Shown here piece by piece: positions 35,583 to 43,558 of a DNA stretch of 64,000 bases. This DNA is from Bacteroidota bacterium (GTDB lineage Bacteria > Bacteroidota > Bacteroidia > Cytophagales > Cyclobacteriaceae). Positions within the stretch are counted from its first letter, which is position 1, and every line of letters begins with the position of its first letter. The stretch spans positions 62,001 through 126,000 of the forward strand of contig JACPVX010000014.1 of assembly GCA_016191555.1 (NCBI GenBank), given 5' to 3'. The notes beneath the pieces are model-generated. The model saw nothing but the letters and a program-made list of their open reading frames with translations, was not told the DNA's origin and searched no databases. The position numbers were made by a program, and so were the translations under genes.

Positions 35583-38300
35583 TTAAATTTCCAATGACTG
35601 CGATACAATTTTCTCTTGCTCTGCCTTGTGTACTTTCGAGTATCCTGTGGCTGGCGATGCACTTGCCTTACGGGATATCAATTCAAGTCCACTCATATAG
35701 CGTAAGATGAATGACCAGTAGCCCATGTTGGCAGGCTCTTCCTGAGTCCAAACCAATTTAGCGCCTTTGTATTTCTTCAAAACGGCATTCAATTGTTTTT
35801 CCGGGAATGGATGCAATTGTTCCATACGTACCACTGCCACATCTTTATTCTTCTTCTTCGATTGTGCTTCGAGTAAATCATAATATACCTTACCAGTACA
35901 CAACACTACTTTCTTCACATCCTTTGCATTTACATTGGGATCATCGATCACTTCCTGAAATGAACCTTTCGTAAAATCCTTCAATGGTGAAACAACACTT
36001 GGATGGCGTAACAGTGACTTCGGAGAGAATACGATACAAGGCTTTCTGAATTCCCATGTTACTTGTCTGCGGAGCAAATGGAAAATGTTGGCAGGCGTTG
36101 TAGGGTTAGCTACAATCATGTTATACTCAGCCGACAATTGCAAGAATCGCTCAGGCCGAGCATTTGAGTGTTCTGGCCCTTGACCCTCATAGCCGTGTGG
36201 CAATAACATCACCAAGCCATTCATGCGCTGCCACTTCGATTCTGCACTGGAAATAAATTGATCGATCATCACTTGCGCACCATTCGCAAAATCGCCAAAC
36301 TGTGCTTCCCAAATAACCAATGCATGGGGTGTGGCCATGGCATATCCATATTCAAATCCCAACACACCAAATTCAGAAAGCAATGAATTGTAAATATTAA
36401 ATTTCAGTTGATCTTTCTCAATGTTGTCTAAGCCGCAATACGGTTCGTTTGTATTAGCATCAAAGAAGTAGGCATGGCGATGACTGAACGTTCCGCGTTT
36501 TACATCTTGTCCGCTCATGCGCACAGGTGTGCCTTGGGTTAGCAGCGAGCCGTAGGCGAGCAATTCGGCTTCTGCCCAGCCTAGAATTTTCGTTTCAAAG
36601 AAGGCAGTGCTACGATCTTTTAGTAATTTTTCAATCTGCTTGAGCGGTTTAAATCCTTCCGGAATGGTCGTAATTGCCTTCGCTACTTTGTCAATCACGG
36701 ATTGCTTGATGCTCGTATCTGGTGACTCATCAAAATCGGCTGGGGTTGACTTACGCAACTTCTCCCACTCGTTTTCAATTTTCTGTGGTTTGTAAGGAAG
36801 TGGTTTCTGTTTTACTTCTGTCAGGCGGTCTTGCAGTTGGTTGCGGAAGCTCTTATCCATCTCATCTGCCAAAGAAGCATCCACATCTCCGCGCTCAATT
36901 AATTTTTTTACATACACTTCGCGTGGATTGGGGTGCTTGGCAATCAGGTTATACAACTTGGGTTGTGTAAACTTAGGCTCATCGCTTTCGTTGTGGCCAT
37001 GTCTGCGATAGCACAACATGTCGATGAAAATATCCTTACCAAATTTCTGACGATACTCTACGGCCAGATTCGCGCAGAAAGTAACGGCCTCCGCATCATC
37101 ACCATTTACGTGAAGAATCGGTGCATCGACAATTTTAGAAATATCTGTGCAATAAATGCTGGTGCGGGCATCATCATAATCGGTCGTAAATCCAACCTGA
37201 TTATTAATCACAAAGTGAATGGTTCCTCCTGTGGTATAACCCGGCAATCCCGACATTTGAATTACTTCATACACAATTCCTTGTCCCGCCACAGCTGCAT
37301 CTCCATGAATCAAAATGGCCATGCCTTTGCTCAAATCACCTTTGTACTCATCGTCAATCTGCCCGCGGGTATAACCCACTACCAGTGGATCCACAGCCTC
37401 CAGATGCGAAGGGTTAGGCGTTAACTTCAGATAAATTTTGTTTCCGGATGGGGTGTCGATATGGCTGCTGTAACCTAAGTGGTATTTTACATCGCCATCA
37501 CCCATTGTTAAATCGGGATTGATGTTTCCTTCAAACTCTGTAAAAATCTGTTCGTAAATTTTTCCAAGGATGTTCGTCAACACATTCAAGCGACCGCGGT
37601 GAGCCATGCCTATCACAACTTCTTTCACGCCCAATTCGGCACTCTTATTAATAATAGTCTGCAAGGCAGGAATGGTATTTTCACCGCCTTCCAGCGAAAA
37701 GCGCTTTTGACCTAAAAATTTGGTGTGCAAAAAGTTTTCAAAAACTACGGCCTCATTCAGTTTGGCTAAGATTCGCTTCTTTTCGTCCTGGTTAGGGTTA
37801 TAGCTGAAATATTCTTTTTCGATTTTATCGAAGAACCAGCTTCTCACCTCATCGTTGCGGATGAAGTTGTATTCAAAACCGATCGTTCCCAAATAGAGAA
37901 CCTTCAATCGCTCGATGATTTTGCGCAGCGATGACTTCGGCATGCCGATTTCAGACGCAACATCAAATTCGGTATCTAAATCAGCATCGCTAAGGCCAAA
38001 TTTGGTATGATCCAGTTGCACTCCGTGGTCACGTCTTTCACGCACCGGATTGGTATTGGACTTTAAGTGCCCAAATGAACGGTACGCAAAAATGAGCGTA
38101 CGCACATAGGTCTCCTTAATATTAGGCGCATCGGCAGCACCTGCATGGCCATTATCGCCATAGCGCTGTGAAGAAAGGTCATAACCTTCAAAAAACTTTT
38201 GCCAGGAACCGTCTACCGAAGCCGGATCTTGTTTATAATTTTGATAAAGCTGGTCGATGTAACTCGTGTCAGCATTTGATAGGTAACTGTACTTATCCAT
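35583..38300 (-). CDS. sucA: 2-oxoglutarate dehydrogenase E1
   Basis: 905 residues, close to the usual 930. N-terminal 'YSYLSNADTSYIDQLYQNYKQDP' is the E2-binding stretch of this family. 'GMAHRGRLNVL', 'GDAAVAGQGIVYEV' and 'YRRHGHNESDEP' are the thiamine-diphosphate signatures, and 'LLPHGYEGQGPEHSNARPERFL' lies in the C-terminal part (shown here only as a short marker: Glu-Gly-Gln-Gly-Pro-Glu-His-Ser). E1 decarboxylates 2-oxoglutarate and passes succinyl to the E2 lipoyl group. First gene of sucA-sucB-lpd. Two possible -7 elements on the minus strand lie at 38323-38330 and 38372-38379. Confidence 0.97.
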   Translation of the reverse strand: MDKYSYLSNADTSYIDQLYQNYKQDPASVDGSWQKFFEGYDLSSQRYGDNGHAGAADAPNIKETYVRTLIFAYRSFGHLKSNTNPVRERRDHGVQLDHTKFGLSDADLDTEFDVASEIGMPKSSLRKIIERLKVLYLGTIGFEYNFIRNDEVRSWFFDKIEKEYFSYNPNQDEKKRILAKLNEAVVFENFLHTKFLGQKRFSLEGGENTIPALQTIINKSAELGVKEVVIGMAHRGRLNVLTNILGKIYEQIFTEFEGNINPDLTMGDGDVKYHLGYSSHIDTPSGNKIYLKLTPNPSHLEAVDPLVVGYTRGQIDDEYKGDLSKGMAILIHGDAAVAGQGIVYEVIQMSGLPGYTTGGTIHFVINNQVGFTTDYDDARTSIYCTDISKIVDAPILHVNGDDAEAVTFCANLAVEYRQKFGKDIFIDMLCYRRHGHNESDEPKFTQPKLYNLIAKHPNPREVYVKKLIERGDVDASLADEMDKSFRNQLQDRLTEVKQKPLPYKPQKIENEWEKLRKSTPADFDESPDTSIKQSVIDKVAKAITTIPEGFKPLKQIEKLLKDRSTAFFETKILGWAEAELLAYGSLLTQGTPVRMSGQDVKRGTFSHRHAYFFDANTNEPYCGLDNIEKDQLKFNIYNSLLSEFGVLGFEYGYAMATPHALVIWEAQFGDFANGAQVMIDQFISSAESKWQRMNGLVMLLPHGYEGQGPEHSNARPERFLQLSAEYNMIVANPTTPANIFHLLRRQVTWEFRKPCIVFSPKSLLRHPSVVSPLKDFTKGSFQEVIDDPNVNAKDVKKVVLCTGKVYYDLLEAQSKKKNKDVAVVRMEQLHPFPEKQLNAVLKKYKGAKLVWTQEEPANMGYWSFILRYMSGLELISRKASASPATGYSKVHKAEQEKIVSQSLEI

Positions 38301-38322
38301 GAATTAGAAATTGAAATCTAAT

Positions 38323-38379
38323 CAAATGTATTGAGGTTGATTAAGATTAAAAAACTTAATAATCGGTTAAACAAATATA
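38323..38379 (-). promoter_or_regulatory. Candidate -7 elements of the suc operon
   Basis: On the minus strand TACATTTG (38323-38330) and TATATTTG (38372-38379) both match TAnnTTTG. Neither has a clear TTTG box 20 nt upstream. The second is the better match to strong promoters in this window (nqrF and aldolase). Confidence 0.4.
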
Positions 38380-38482
38380 ATGATTAGAAACGCGTTTACT
38401 GACTCATTAAAGCTTGATGACCAATATTTTACCGGCCCTTTCCACTAAAAAGCTTGATTTTGACACTTTCTCTCTGCCGAGA

Positions 38483-38513
38483 TTGGCATATATTCAAAAT
38501 CCGTTTACCTTTG
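38483..38513 (+). promoter_or_regulatory. Promoter of the rpsP operon
   Basis: TTG at 38483-38485 and TACCTTTG at 38506-38513 are 20 nt apart. The rpsP ATG follows at 38563, giving a leader of about 45 nt. Confidence 0.65.
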
Positions 38514-38562
38514 CGATCCTTTTAAAAACGGACGTGTTCCAACATTAAAAAAGTAAGAAAAA

Positions 38563-39069
38563 ATGGTAAAAATGAGATTGGCCCGCAGAGGCCGCAAAAA
38601 ATTGTCAATGTTTGATATCGTGGTGGCTGACGCAAGAGCGCCTCGTGATGGTAAATTCATTGAAAAAGTAGGTACTTACAATCCTGCAACCAACCCTGCA
38701 TCTATCCTGATTAACGAAGAAAGAGCTTTCCATTGGTTAATGGTTGGTGCTCAGCCTTCTGACACTGTACGTGCCATGCTTTCTTATAAAGGCATCATGT
38801 ATAAAAGACATTTGCAAATTGGCGTTGACAAAGGTGCTTTAACACAAGAAGCTGCTGACGCTAAATTGGCTGAGTGGTTGAAAGGTAAAGAAGCTAAGAT
38901 CGAATCGAAGGTTTCTAGCTTAACAAAATCGAAGCAAGACGCTGCTAAAGCTCGTAAAGATGCTGAAGCAAAAGTGAAAGAGGCACGCGCTGAAGCCATC
39001 CGCAAGAAGGCTGAAGTTCCTGCTGCTCCTGCCGCTGAAGCCGCTCCTGCTGCCGAAGAGCAAGCGTAA
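38563..39069 (+). CDS. rpsP: 30S ribosomal protein S16
   Basis: 168 residues. The N-terminal 80 residues are standard S16 ('VKMRLARRGRKK', 'GTYNPATNP', 'WLMVGAQPSDTVRAMLSYKG'). The remaining 85 form a Lys/Ala/Glu-rich helical tail ending 'AAPAAEEQA'; such tails are common for S16 in Bacteroidota. S16 helps assemble the 30S subunit. First gene of rpsP-rimM-trmD-rplS, with a promoter 50 nt upstream and a hairpin after its stop, so it may be made in larger amounts than the next genes. Confidence 0.97.
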   Translation: MVKMRLARRGRKKLSMFDIVVADARAPRDGKFIEKVGTYNPATNPASILINEERAFHWLMVGAQPSDTVRAMLSYKGIMYKRHLQIGVDKGALTQEAADAKLAEWLKGKEAKIESKVSSLTKSKQDAAKARKDAEAKVKEARAEAIRKKAEVPAAPAAEAAPAAEEQA

Positions 39070-39089
39070 TTCTCTACAATTGAATTCAT

Positions 39090-39125
39090 AAAATGCCATC
39101 GCCTTTACGGGATGGCATTTTTATT
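39090..39125 (+). terminator. Hairpin between rpsP and rimM (partial terminator)
   Basis: AAAATGCCATC (39090-39100) pairs perfectly with GATGGCATTT (39111-39120) around a 10-nt loop and is followed by TTATTTT. It ends only about 8 nt before the rimM ATG at 39133, so it could reduce transcription of rimM-trmD relative to rpsP. Confidence 0.7.
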
Positions 39126-39132
39126 TTACACT

Positions 39133-39642
39133 ATGGAAAAAGGACAATGTTTTAAAATCGGCTATGTGGCCAAAACCCACGGCCTAAAAGGGGAAGTGAC
39201 ATTAATTGTAGCTGAACCCGTTGATTTTGACTCGATTGAATCGGTTTTCATTGAACTGCGCGATTCTTTGGTTCCCCATTTTATCTCTTCTTTTTCCGAT
39301 CGTGGTGATAAAGTGTTTGTAAAATTCGATGACATCGACACGCCTGAAAAAGCTGCCTCTCTAAAAGGAGGAAGTATTTATTTGCCAAAAGATGCCCGTC
39401 CCAAACTAAAAAGAGGCGAATTCTATGACGATGAAGTGTTGGGCTTCTCGGTAGTGGACGAAAGTTTGGGCGAACTGGGTGAAGTAACGGAAGTAAGTTC
39501 CTCCGGCCCTAACCGGCTGCTGACAGTAGATGTGAAAGGGAAAGAAGTGTTAATCCCAATCAATAGCCCGTTTGTGCTGAGCACCAACAAAACCAAAAAA
39601 ACCATCAAAGTTGCTTTGCCAGAAGGCTTTTTAGACATTTAA
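39133..39642 (+). CDS. rimM: 16S rRNA processing protein RimM
   Basis: 169 residues from ATG 39133. The frame opens at 39112, but that part overlaps the terminator hairpin. The N-terminal RimM domain has '[18 protein letters not shown]' and the C-terminal PRC-barrel has '[15 protein letters not shown]' and '[11 protein letters not shown]'. RimM binds S19 and helps mature the head of the 30S subunit. It ends 2 nt before trmD, so the two are coupled. Confidence 0.96.
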   Translation: MEKGQCFKIGYVAKTHGLKGEVTLIVAEPVDFDSIESVFIELRDSLVPHFISSFSDRGDKVFVKFDDIDTPEKAASLKGGSIYLPKDARPKLKRGEFYDDEVLGFSVVDESLGELGEVTEVSSSGPNRLLTVDVKGKEVLIPINSPFVLSTNKTKKTIKVALPEGFLDI

Positions 39643-39644
39643 CT

Positions 39645-40319
39645 ATGCGTCTGGATATCATCACATGCCTCCCTCGCCTGCTGGAAAGCCCTTTTTCGGA
39701 TTCTATTTTGAAAAGGGCGCAGGATAAAGGTTTAGTCACAGTTAAAATCCATGATTTAAGACCTTATTCCACTAACAAGCATCGCACCACCGATGATTAC
39801 GCATTTGGTGGCGGTGCCGGCATGGTAATGATGATCGAACCCATCGACCGCTGCATTTCAGCTCTGAAAGCCGAACGTGCTTACGATGACATTATATATA
39901 TGAGTCCGGATGGCGAACTGCTCTCGCAATCCATTGCCAACCAACTTAGTCTTCAGCAAAATTTAATTTTATTGTGTGGTCATTATAAAGGAGTGGATGA
40001 GCGTGTACGCGAACATTTGATTACGCGTGAAATTAGCATTGGCGACTATGTGCTTTCCGGAGGTGAATTAGCGGCTGCCGTAGTGGCAGATTCGGTGATT
40101 CGTCTGCTTCCAGGAGTTTTGAATGATGAAACTTCCGCTCTCAGTGATTCCTTTCAGGATGGAATGATTGCACCGCCCGTTTACACGCGCCCGGCAGAAT
40201 ACAATGGCTGGAAGGTCCCTGACGTATTACTTTCCGGTCATCAGGCCAAAATTGAGGACTGGAAGCAGGAACAATCCCTGAAAAGGACCAAAGAACGCAG
40301 GCCTGGCTTAACTTCCTAA
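39645..40319 (+). CDS. trmD: tRNA (guanine37-N1)-methyltransferase TrmD
   Basis: 224 residues with the SPOUT-knot motifs '[16 protein letters not shown]', '[13 protein letters not shown]' and '[14 protein letters not shown]', which hold S-adenosylmethionine and the catalytic Asp. TrmD methylates N1 of G37 next to the anticodon and prevents frameshifting. The length is usual. It lies 2 nt after rimM and 77 nt before rplS; a -7 element for rplS lies in that gap. Confidence 0.97.
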   Translation: MRLDIITCLPRLLESPFSDSILKRAQDKGLVTVKIHDLRPYSTNKHRTTDDYAFGGGAGMVMMIEPIDRCISALKAERAYDDIIYMSPDGELLSQSIANQLSLQQNLILLCGHYKGVDERVREHLITREISIGDYVLSGGELAAAVVADSVIRLLPGVLNDETSALSDSFQDGMIAPPVYTRPAEYNGWKVPDVLLSGHQAKIEDWKQEQSLKRTKERRPGLTS

Positions 40320-40363
40320 TAGGAAATTTCTTTGGGCAGGCTTCCAAATTCAACTTCTTCACC

Positions 40364-40371
40364 TATATTTG
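40364..40371 (+). promoter_or_regulatory. Possible internal promoter (-7) for rplS
   Basis: TATATTTG matches the -7 consensus exactly and lies 26 nt before the rplS ATG at 40397. The only TTTG upstream (40331-40334) is about 29 nt away, too far for a good -33. Confidence 0.45.
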
Positions 40372-40396
40372 CAGTCCATTTTAAAAACCGAGTACC

Positions 40397-40768
40397 ATGG
40401 CCGATTTAATGAAAATTGTAGAGCAAGAGTTAGGCTCTAAAAGAAGCAGCATCCCAACTTTTAAGGCAGGTGATACCATCAGCGTGCATGTTAAGATCAG
40501 CGAAGGAAATAAAGAGCGTATCCAACAATTTCAAGGCGTGGTATTGTACCGCAGAGGTACTGGCACCAATGGCGAGAGCTTTTCAGTAAGAAAAGTATCC
40601 AATGGTGTAGGCGTTGAGCGTATTTTCCCGATTCTGAGCCCTAGCATTGATAAAATCGAGTTTGTAAAAGCCGGTAAAGTGCGCAGAGCGAAATTGTATT
40701 ATATGAAAGGCCGTCAGGGCAAGTCAGCTCGTATTAAAGAGAAATTGGCTAACACTGCACAGGCTTAA
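40397..40768 (+). CDS. rplS: 50S ribosomal protein L19
   Basis: 123 residues with typical L19 features: '[20 protein letters not shown]' early, '[13 protein letters not shown]', '[21 protein letters not shown]' (marker: Gly-Val-Glu-Arg-Ile-Phe-Pro) and the basic end '[22 protein letters not shown]'-like. L19 lies at the 30S-50S interface. Last gene of the operon, followed by a strong terminator. Confidence 0.97.
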   Translation: MADLMKIVEQELGSKRSSIPTFKAGDTISVHVKISEGNKERIQQFQGVVLYRRGTGTNGESFSVRKVSNGVGVERIFPILSPSIDKIEFVKAGKVRRAKLYYMKGRQGKSARIKEKLANTAQA

Positions 40769-40783
40769 TTCGATAAAAACACT

Positions 40784-40819
40784 AAAAAAACCCATTTCTA
40801 GCACAGAAATGGGTTTTTT
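40784..40819 (+). terminator. Terminator of the rpsP-rplS operon
   Basis: AAAAAACCCATTTCT (ending at 40799) pairs with AGAAATGGGTTTTTT (40805-40819) around a short AGCAC loop and carries its own T tract. One of the strongest stems in the window. Confidence 0.93.
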
Positions 40820-40836
40820 GCTTTCATACGTTAACC

Positions 40837-40867
40837 TTGGATGAATTGGGGTATCAACCTATATTTG
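40837..40867 (+). promoter_or_regulatory. Promoter of the aldolase gene
   Basis: TTGG at 40837-40840 (-33) and TATATTTG at 40860-40867 (-7) are 20 nt apart. The TTG that opens the long reading frame at 40837 is therefore the -33 box, which supports the ATG at 40888 as the real start. Confidence 0.7.
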
Positions 40868-40887
40868 TCCCTCACTTAAAAAAACCT

Positions 40888-41961
40888 ATGGCTAGACCAA
40901 CCATCACCGAGTTACTTGGTAAAGATGCCGAGTCGCTTTTAACTCACAAAAGCAAGACAATTCCGAAAGAAAGTTTGCATTTGCCCGGCCACGATTTCGT
41001 GGACAGAATTTTTTCAATTTCCAATCGCAATCCACAAACCTTGCGGAGCTTGCAGGTAATGTTTGATAAAGGAAGATTAGGTAACACGGGTTTCCTTTCC
41101 ATCTTACCGATCGACCAAGGTATCGAACATAGCGCAGGTGCATCCTTCGCCAAAAACCCGATCTACTTCGATCCGGAAAATATCATCAAGTTGGCAATTG
41201 AAGGCGGATGCAATGCTGTGGCTACAACGTTCGGTGGGTTGGCGATGATGTCCAGAAAATATGCGCATAAAATTCCTTTCATTGTAAAAATCAATCACAA
41301 TGAATTGCTCACTTACCCTAACCGTGCTGATCAAATTATGTACGGATCAGTGGAAGACGCTTGGAATTTAGGCGCAGTAGCAGTGGGTGCTACCATTTAT
41401 TTCGGATCTGATAACGCAACTCGTCAAATTCAGGAAGTTTCTGCTGCGTTTGAGCGTGCGCATGAACTAGGTATGGCAACTATTTTATGGTGCTACACCC
41501 GCAATGATGCCTTCAAAAAGGACGGTGTTGATTACCATACCTCGGCTGACTTAACCGGTCAGGCCAATCACTTAGGTGTAACCATCCAAGCTGATATTAT
41601 CAAACAAAAATTAGCGACCAACAATGGCGGCTACAAAGCCTTGAACACAGGCACTAGCAGCTATGGTAAGTTGGACGAACGTATTTATACTGAACTTACT
41701 ACTGATCATCCGATTGACTTGTGTCGCTATCAAGTATTGAATTGCTACAACGGCCGTGCAGGTTTGATCAACTCCGGTGGTGATTCAAAAGGGGCTAGCG
41801 ATATGGCAGATGCGGTACGCACAGCGGTTATCAACAAGCGCGCAGGTGGTATGGGCTTGATTTCTGGAAGAAAGGCATTCCAACGTCCTTTGAAAGAAGG
41901 TGTTGAAATCCTTCAAGCCATTCAAGATGTGTACTTGGATAAGACGATTGATATTGCTTAA
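40888..41961 (+). CDS. fbaB: Class I fructose-bisphosphate aldolase (FbaB/DhnA type)
   Basis: 357 residues from ATG 40888; the frame is open upstream, but that part is promoter. The barrel-type sequence includes '[20 protein letters not shown]', '[13 protein letters not shown]', '[11 protein letters not shown]', '[13 protein letters not shown]' and '[21 protein letters not shown]' (marker: Asn-Ser-Gly-Gly-Asp-Ser-Lys-Gly). These match bacterial class I (Schiff-base) aldolases, which split fructose-1,6-bisphosphate. In many Bacteroidota a class II enzyme lies next to accD; here the class I form takes that place. It has its own promoter and is followed by accD after 115 nt. Confidence 0.9.
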   Translation: MARPTITELLGKDAESLLTHKSKTIPKESLHLPGHDFVDRIFSISNRNPQTLRSLQVMFDKGRLGNTGFLSILPIDQGIEHSAGASFAKNPIYFDPENIIKLAIEGGCNAVATTFGGLAMMSRKYAHKIPFIVKINHNELLTYPNRADQIMYGSVEDAWNLGAVAVGATIYFGSDNATRQIQEVSAAFERAHELGMATILWCYTRNDAFKKDGVDYHTSADLTGQANHLGVTIQADIIKQKLATNNGGYKALNTGTSSYGKLDERIYTELTTDHPIDLCRYQVLNCYNGRAGLINSGGDSKGASDMADAVRTAVINKRAGGMGLISGRKAFQRPLKEGVEILQAIQDVYLDKTIDIA

Positions 41962-41974
41962 TCAAAGAAGTTGA

Positions 41975-42030
41975 CAATTGGCAATAATCAGTTGACGAAC
42001 CAAATCTTGTCGATTGCTTATTGTCAATTG
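41975..42030. repeat. Imperfect inverted repeat between aldolase and accD
   Basis: CAATTGGCAATAA (41975-41987) and TTATTGTCAATTG (42018-42030) form 13-bp arms with one mismatch, separated by 30 nt. The loop also contains short TTGAC-type repeats. Function unknown; may be a hairpin or neutral low-complexity sequence. Confidence 0.4.
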
Positions 42031-42076
42031 TTGATTCATTGATTGATGTTCAAAGTTTCAAATTGATGAATTAATT

Positions 42077-42796
42077 ATGCCTTGGTTCAAACGGACAGAT
42101 AAAGGAATTCTTACCCCCACCGAATCGAAACGCGAAGTGCCGGATGGCCTTTGGTTTAAATCGCCAGGGGGAAAAATCATTCACACACGCGAATTAAAAA
42201 ACAACGCGTATGTAGTGCCGGAAGAAGATCTTCACGTAAAAATCGGCTCGGAAGAATACAAAACACAATTGAAAGATGCCGTTCGCACGGCTTACGGAAA
42301 AATCAATGGCTTGGATTTGTGTGTTGCCTGTATGGACTTCACCTTCATTGGCGGTTCGATGGGCTCGGTGGTAGGCGAAAAAATTGCGCGCGCTATCAAC
42401 CATTCACTCAAAACGAGAACACCCTTCCTGATGATTTCGCGCTCAGGTGGTGCTCGCATGATGGAAGCAGGACTTTCGTTAATGCAAATGGCAAAAACCT
42501 CCGCTCGTCTGGCTTTGCTGGATGAAGCGAAGATTCCATACATTTCTTTACTGACAGATCCCACTACCGGTGGAGTTACAGCATCTTACGCTATGCTGGG
42601 TGATTTTAATATTGCTGAACCCGGTGCCCTGATCGGCTTTGCCGGCCCACGCGTAATTCGTGAAACCATTGGCAAAGATTTACCCAAAGGTTTTCAAAGC
42701 GCTGAGTTCGTGTTGGAGCACGGTTTTCTAGATTTTATCATCGACCGAAGAAGCCTGAAACAGCGACTGAGCACACTACTCAAAATGCTTCAATAG
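42077..42796 (+). CDS. accD: Acetyl-CoA carboxylase carboxyltransferase beta subunit, zinc-ribbon lost
   Basis: 239 residues, against about 280-300 normally. The N-terminus '[19 protein letters not shown]' and the whole carboxyltransferase part ('[20 protein letters not shown]', '[22 protein letters not shown]'-type, '[16 protein letters not shown]', '[13 protein letters not shown]') match AccD closely. But the zinc ribbon, Cys-x2-Cys...Cys-x2-Cys in the family, reads Ser29-x2-Gly32...Val47-x2-Glu50. About 40 residues between 'GSEEY' and 'LKDAVRT' are missing. The frame is intact. With AccA, AccD forms the transferase that carboxylates acetyl-CoA to malonyl-CoA for fatty acid synthesis. Either this is a tolerant zinc-free form or a second, altered copy. 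It lies beside an aldolase gene, a common place for the ordinary accD in Bacteroidota. Confidence 0.85.
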   Translation: MPWFKRTDKGILTPTESKREVPDGLWFKSPGGKIIHTRELKNNAYVVPEEDLHVKIGSEEYKTQLKDAVRTAYGKINGLDLCVACMDFTFIGGSMGSVVGEKIARAINHSLKTRTPFLMISRSGGARMMEAGLSLMQMAKTSARLALLDEAKIPYISLLTDPTTGGVTASYAMLGDFNIAEPGALIGFAGPRVIRETIGKDLPKGFQSAEFVLEHGFLDFIIDRRSLKQRLSTLLKMLQ

Positions 42797-42808
42797 TTTT
42801 TATTCACG

Positions 42809-43447
42809 GTGGCGGGGGTAGTTTGTATTGAATCGCATTACCTTCCTTCTATAGAATATTTGTGTGCCATTCTTCCATTTAAAACGGTGGAAATCGAAGT
42901 CTATGAACATTTCGAAAAGCAGAGTTTACGCAATCGGTGTTACATCAACACATCGCAGGGAAAACAGATGCTGATTTTGCCGGTTACGAACAAGCATGGC
43001 AAAACACCTGTTCATGAAATCCGCATAGACTATCAACAAAAGTGGCAAAACAACCATTGGCGAACCATCGAGTCAGCCTATCGTAATGCACCCTTTTTTG
43101 AGTATTATTCCGATGATCTAAAAAAAATCATCTACGAAAAGCACGAACATCTGATCGCTTTCAATCAAAAATTGCTGTCATTCTGTCTGCGAAAAATTGG
43201 GATGTCTATCCAAGTCAAAGAAACCATTACCTACCAAAAAGACCTCAATTCATCCATTTTGGATTTACGAGGAGTTATTTCGGCAAAAGAAGACTATAGA
43301 CATCGGTCATTCTATCAGCCTGTCGCCTATCAACAAGTGTTTGGCAACAATTTTGTAGCTAATCTCAGCTTCTTGGATTTGTTGTTTTGTGAAGGTCCGA
43401 ATGCGATCCGCATCATTCAATCGGCTGAGAGGAAATTGAACAAATAA
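42809..43447 (+). CDS. WbqC-family protein
   Basis: 212 residues from a GTG start, 12 nt after accD. The opening 'CIESHYLPSIEYLCAIL', the middle 'RNRCYINTSQGKQMLILPV', 'WRTIESAYRNAPFFEYYSDDL' (marker: Ala-Tyr-Arg-Asn-Ala-Pro-Phe-Phe) and the end 'LSFLDLLFCEGPNA' fit the WbqC-like family. Members occur in O-antigen and surface-glycan clusters, and the fold resembles nucleotide-binding enzymes, but the biochemical role is not settled. No sugar gene cluster is adjacent. It probably shares the accD transcript. Confidence 0.8.
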   Translation: MAGVVCIESHYLPSIEYLCAILPFKTVEIEVYEHFEKQSLRNRCYINTSQGKQMLILPVTNKHGKTPVHEIRIDYQQKWQNNHWRTIESAYRNAPFFEYYSDDLKKIIYEKHEHLIAFNQKLLSFCLRKIGMSIQVKETITYQKDLNSSILDLRGVISAKEDYRHRSFYQPVAYQQVFGNNFVANLSFLDLLFCEGPNAIRIIQSAERKLNK

Positions 43448-43509
43448 AACGCAATACGTGTTTGACTTACTAATTGTGTAGAGTCGGACATTAATAGGCG
43501 GAATACTTG

Positions 43510-43542
43510 TTTGGAATTATAGTCTGTAAAACTTTACATTTA
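43510..43542 (+). promoter_or_regulatory. Possible promoter of clpC
   Basis: TTTG at 43510-43513 and TACATTTA at 43535-43542 are 21 nt apart. The last base of the -7 element differs from consensus (A for G). The ATG is at 43559. Confidence 0.4.
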
Positions 43543-43558
43543 CATATCTCAACTCTTT

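Noticed and set aside
36933-37424. Plus-strand open frame of 163 codons opposite sucA
   Set aside because: Lies wholly within a conserved E1 gene and has no protein-like features.
41962-42076. Small mobile element or MITE from the TTGAC-type repeats
   Set aside because: Repeats are short, imperfect and without target-site duplication.
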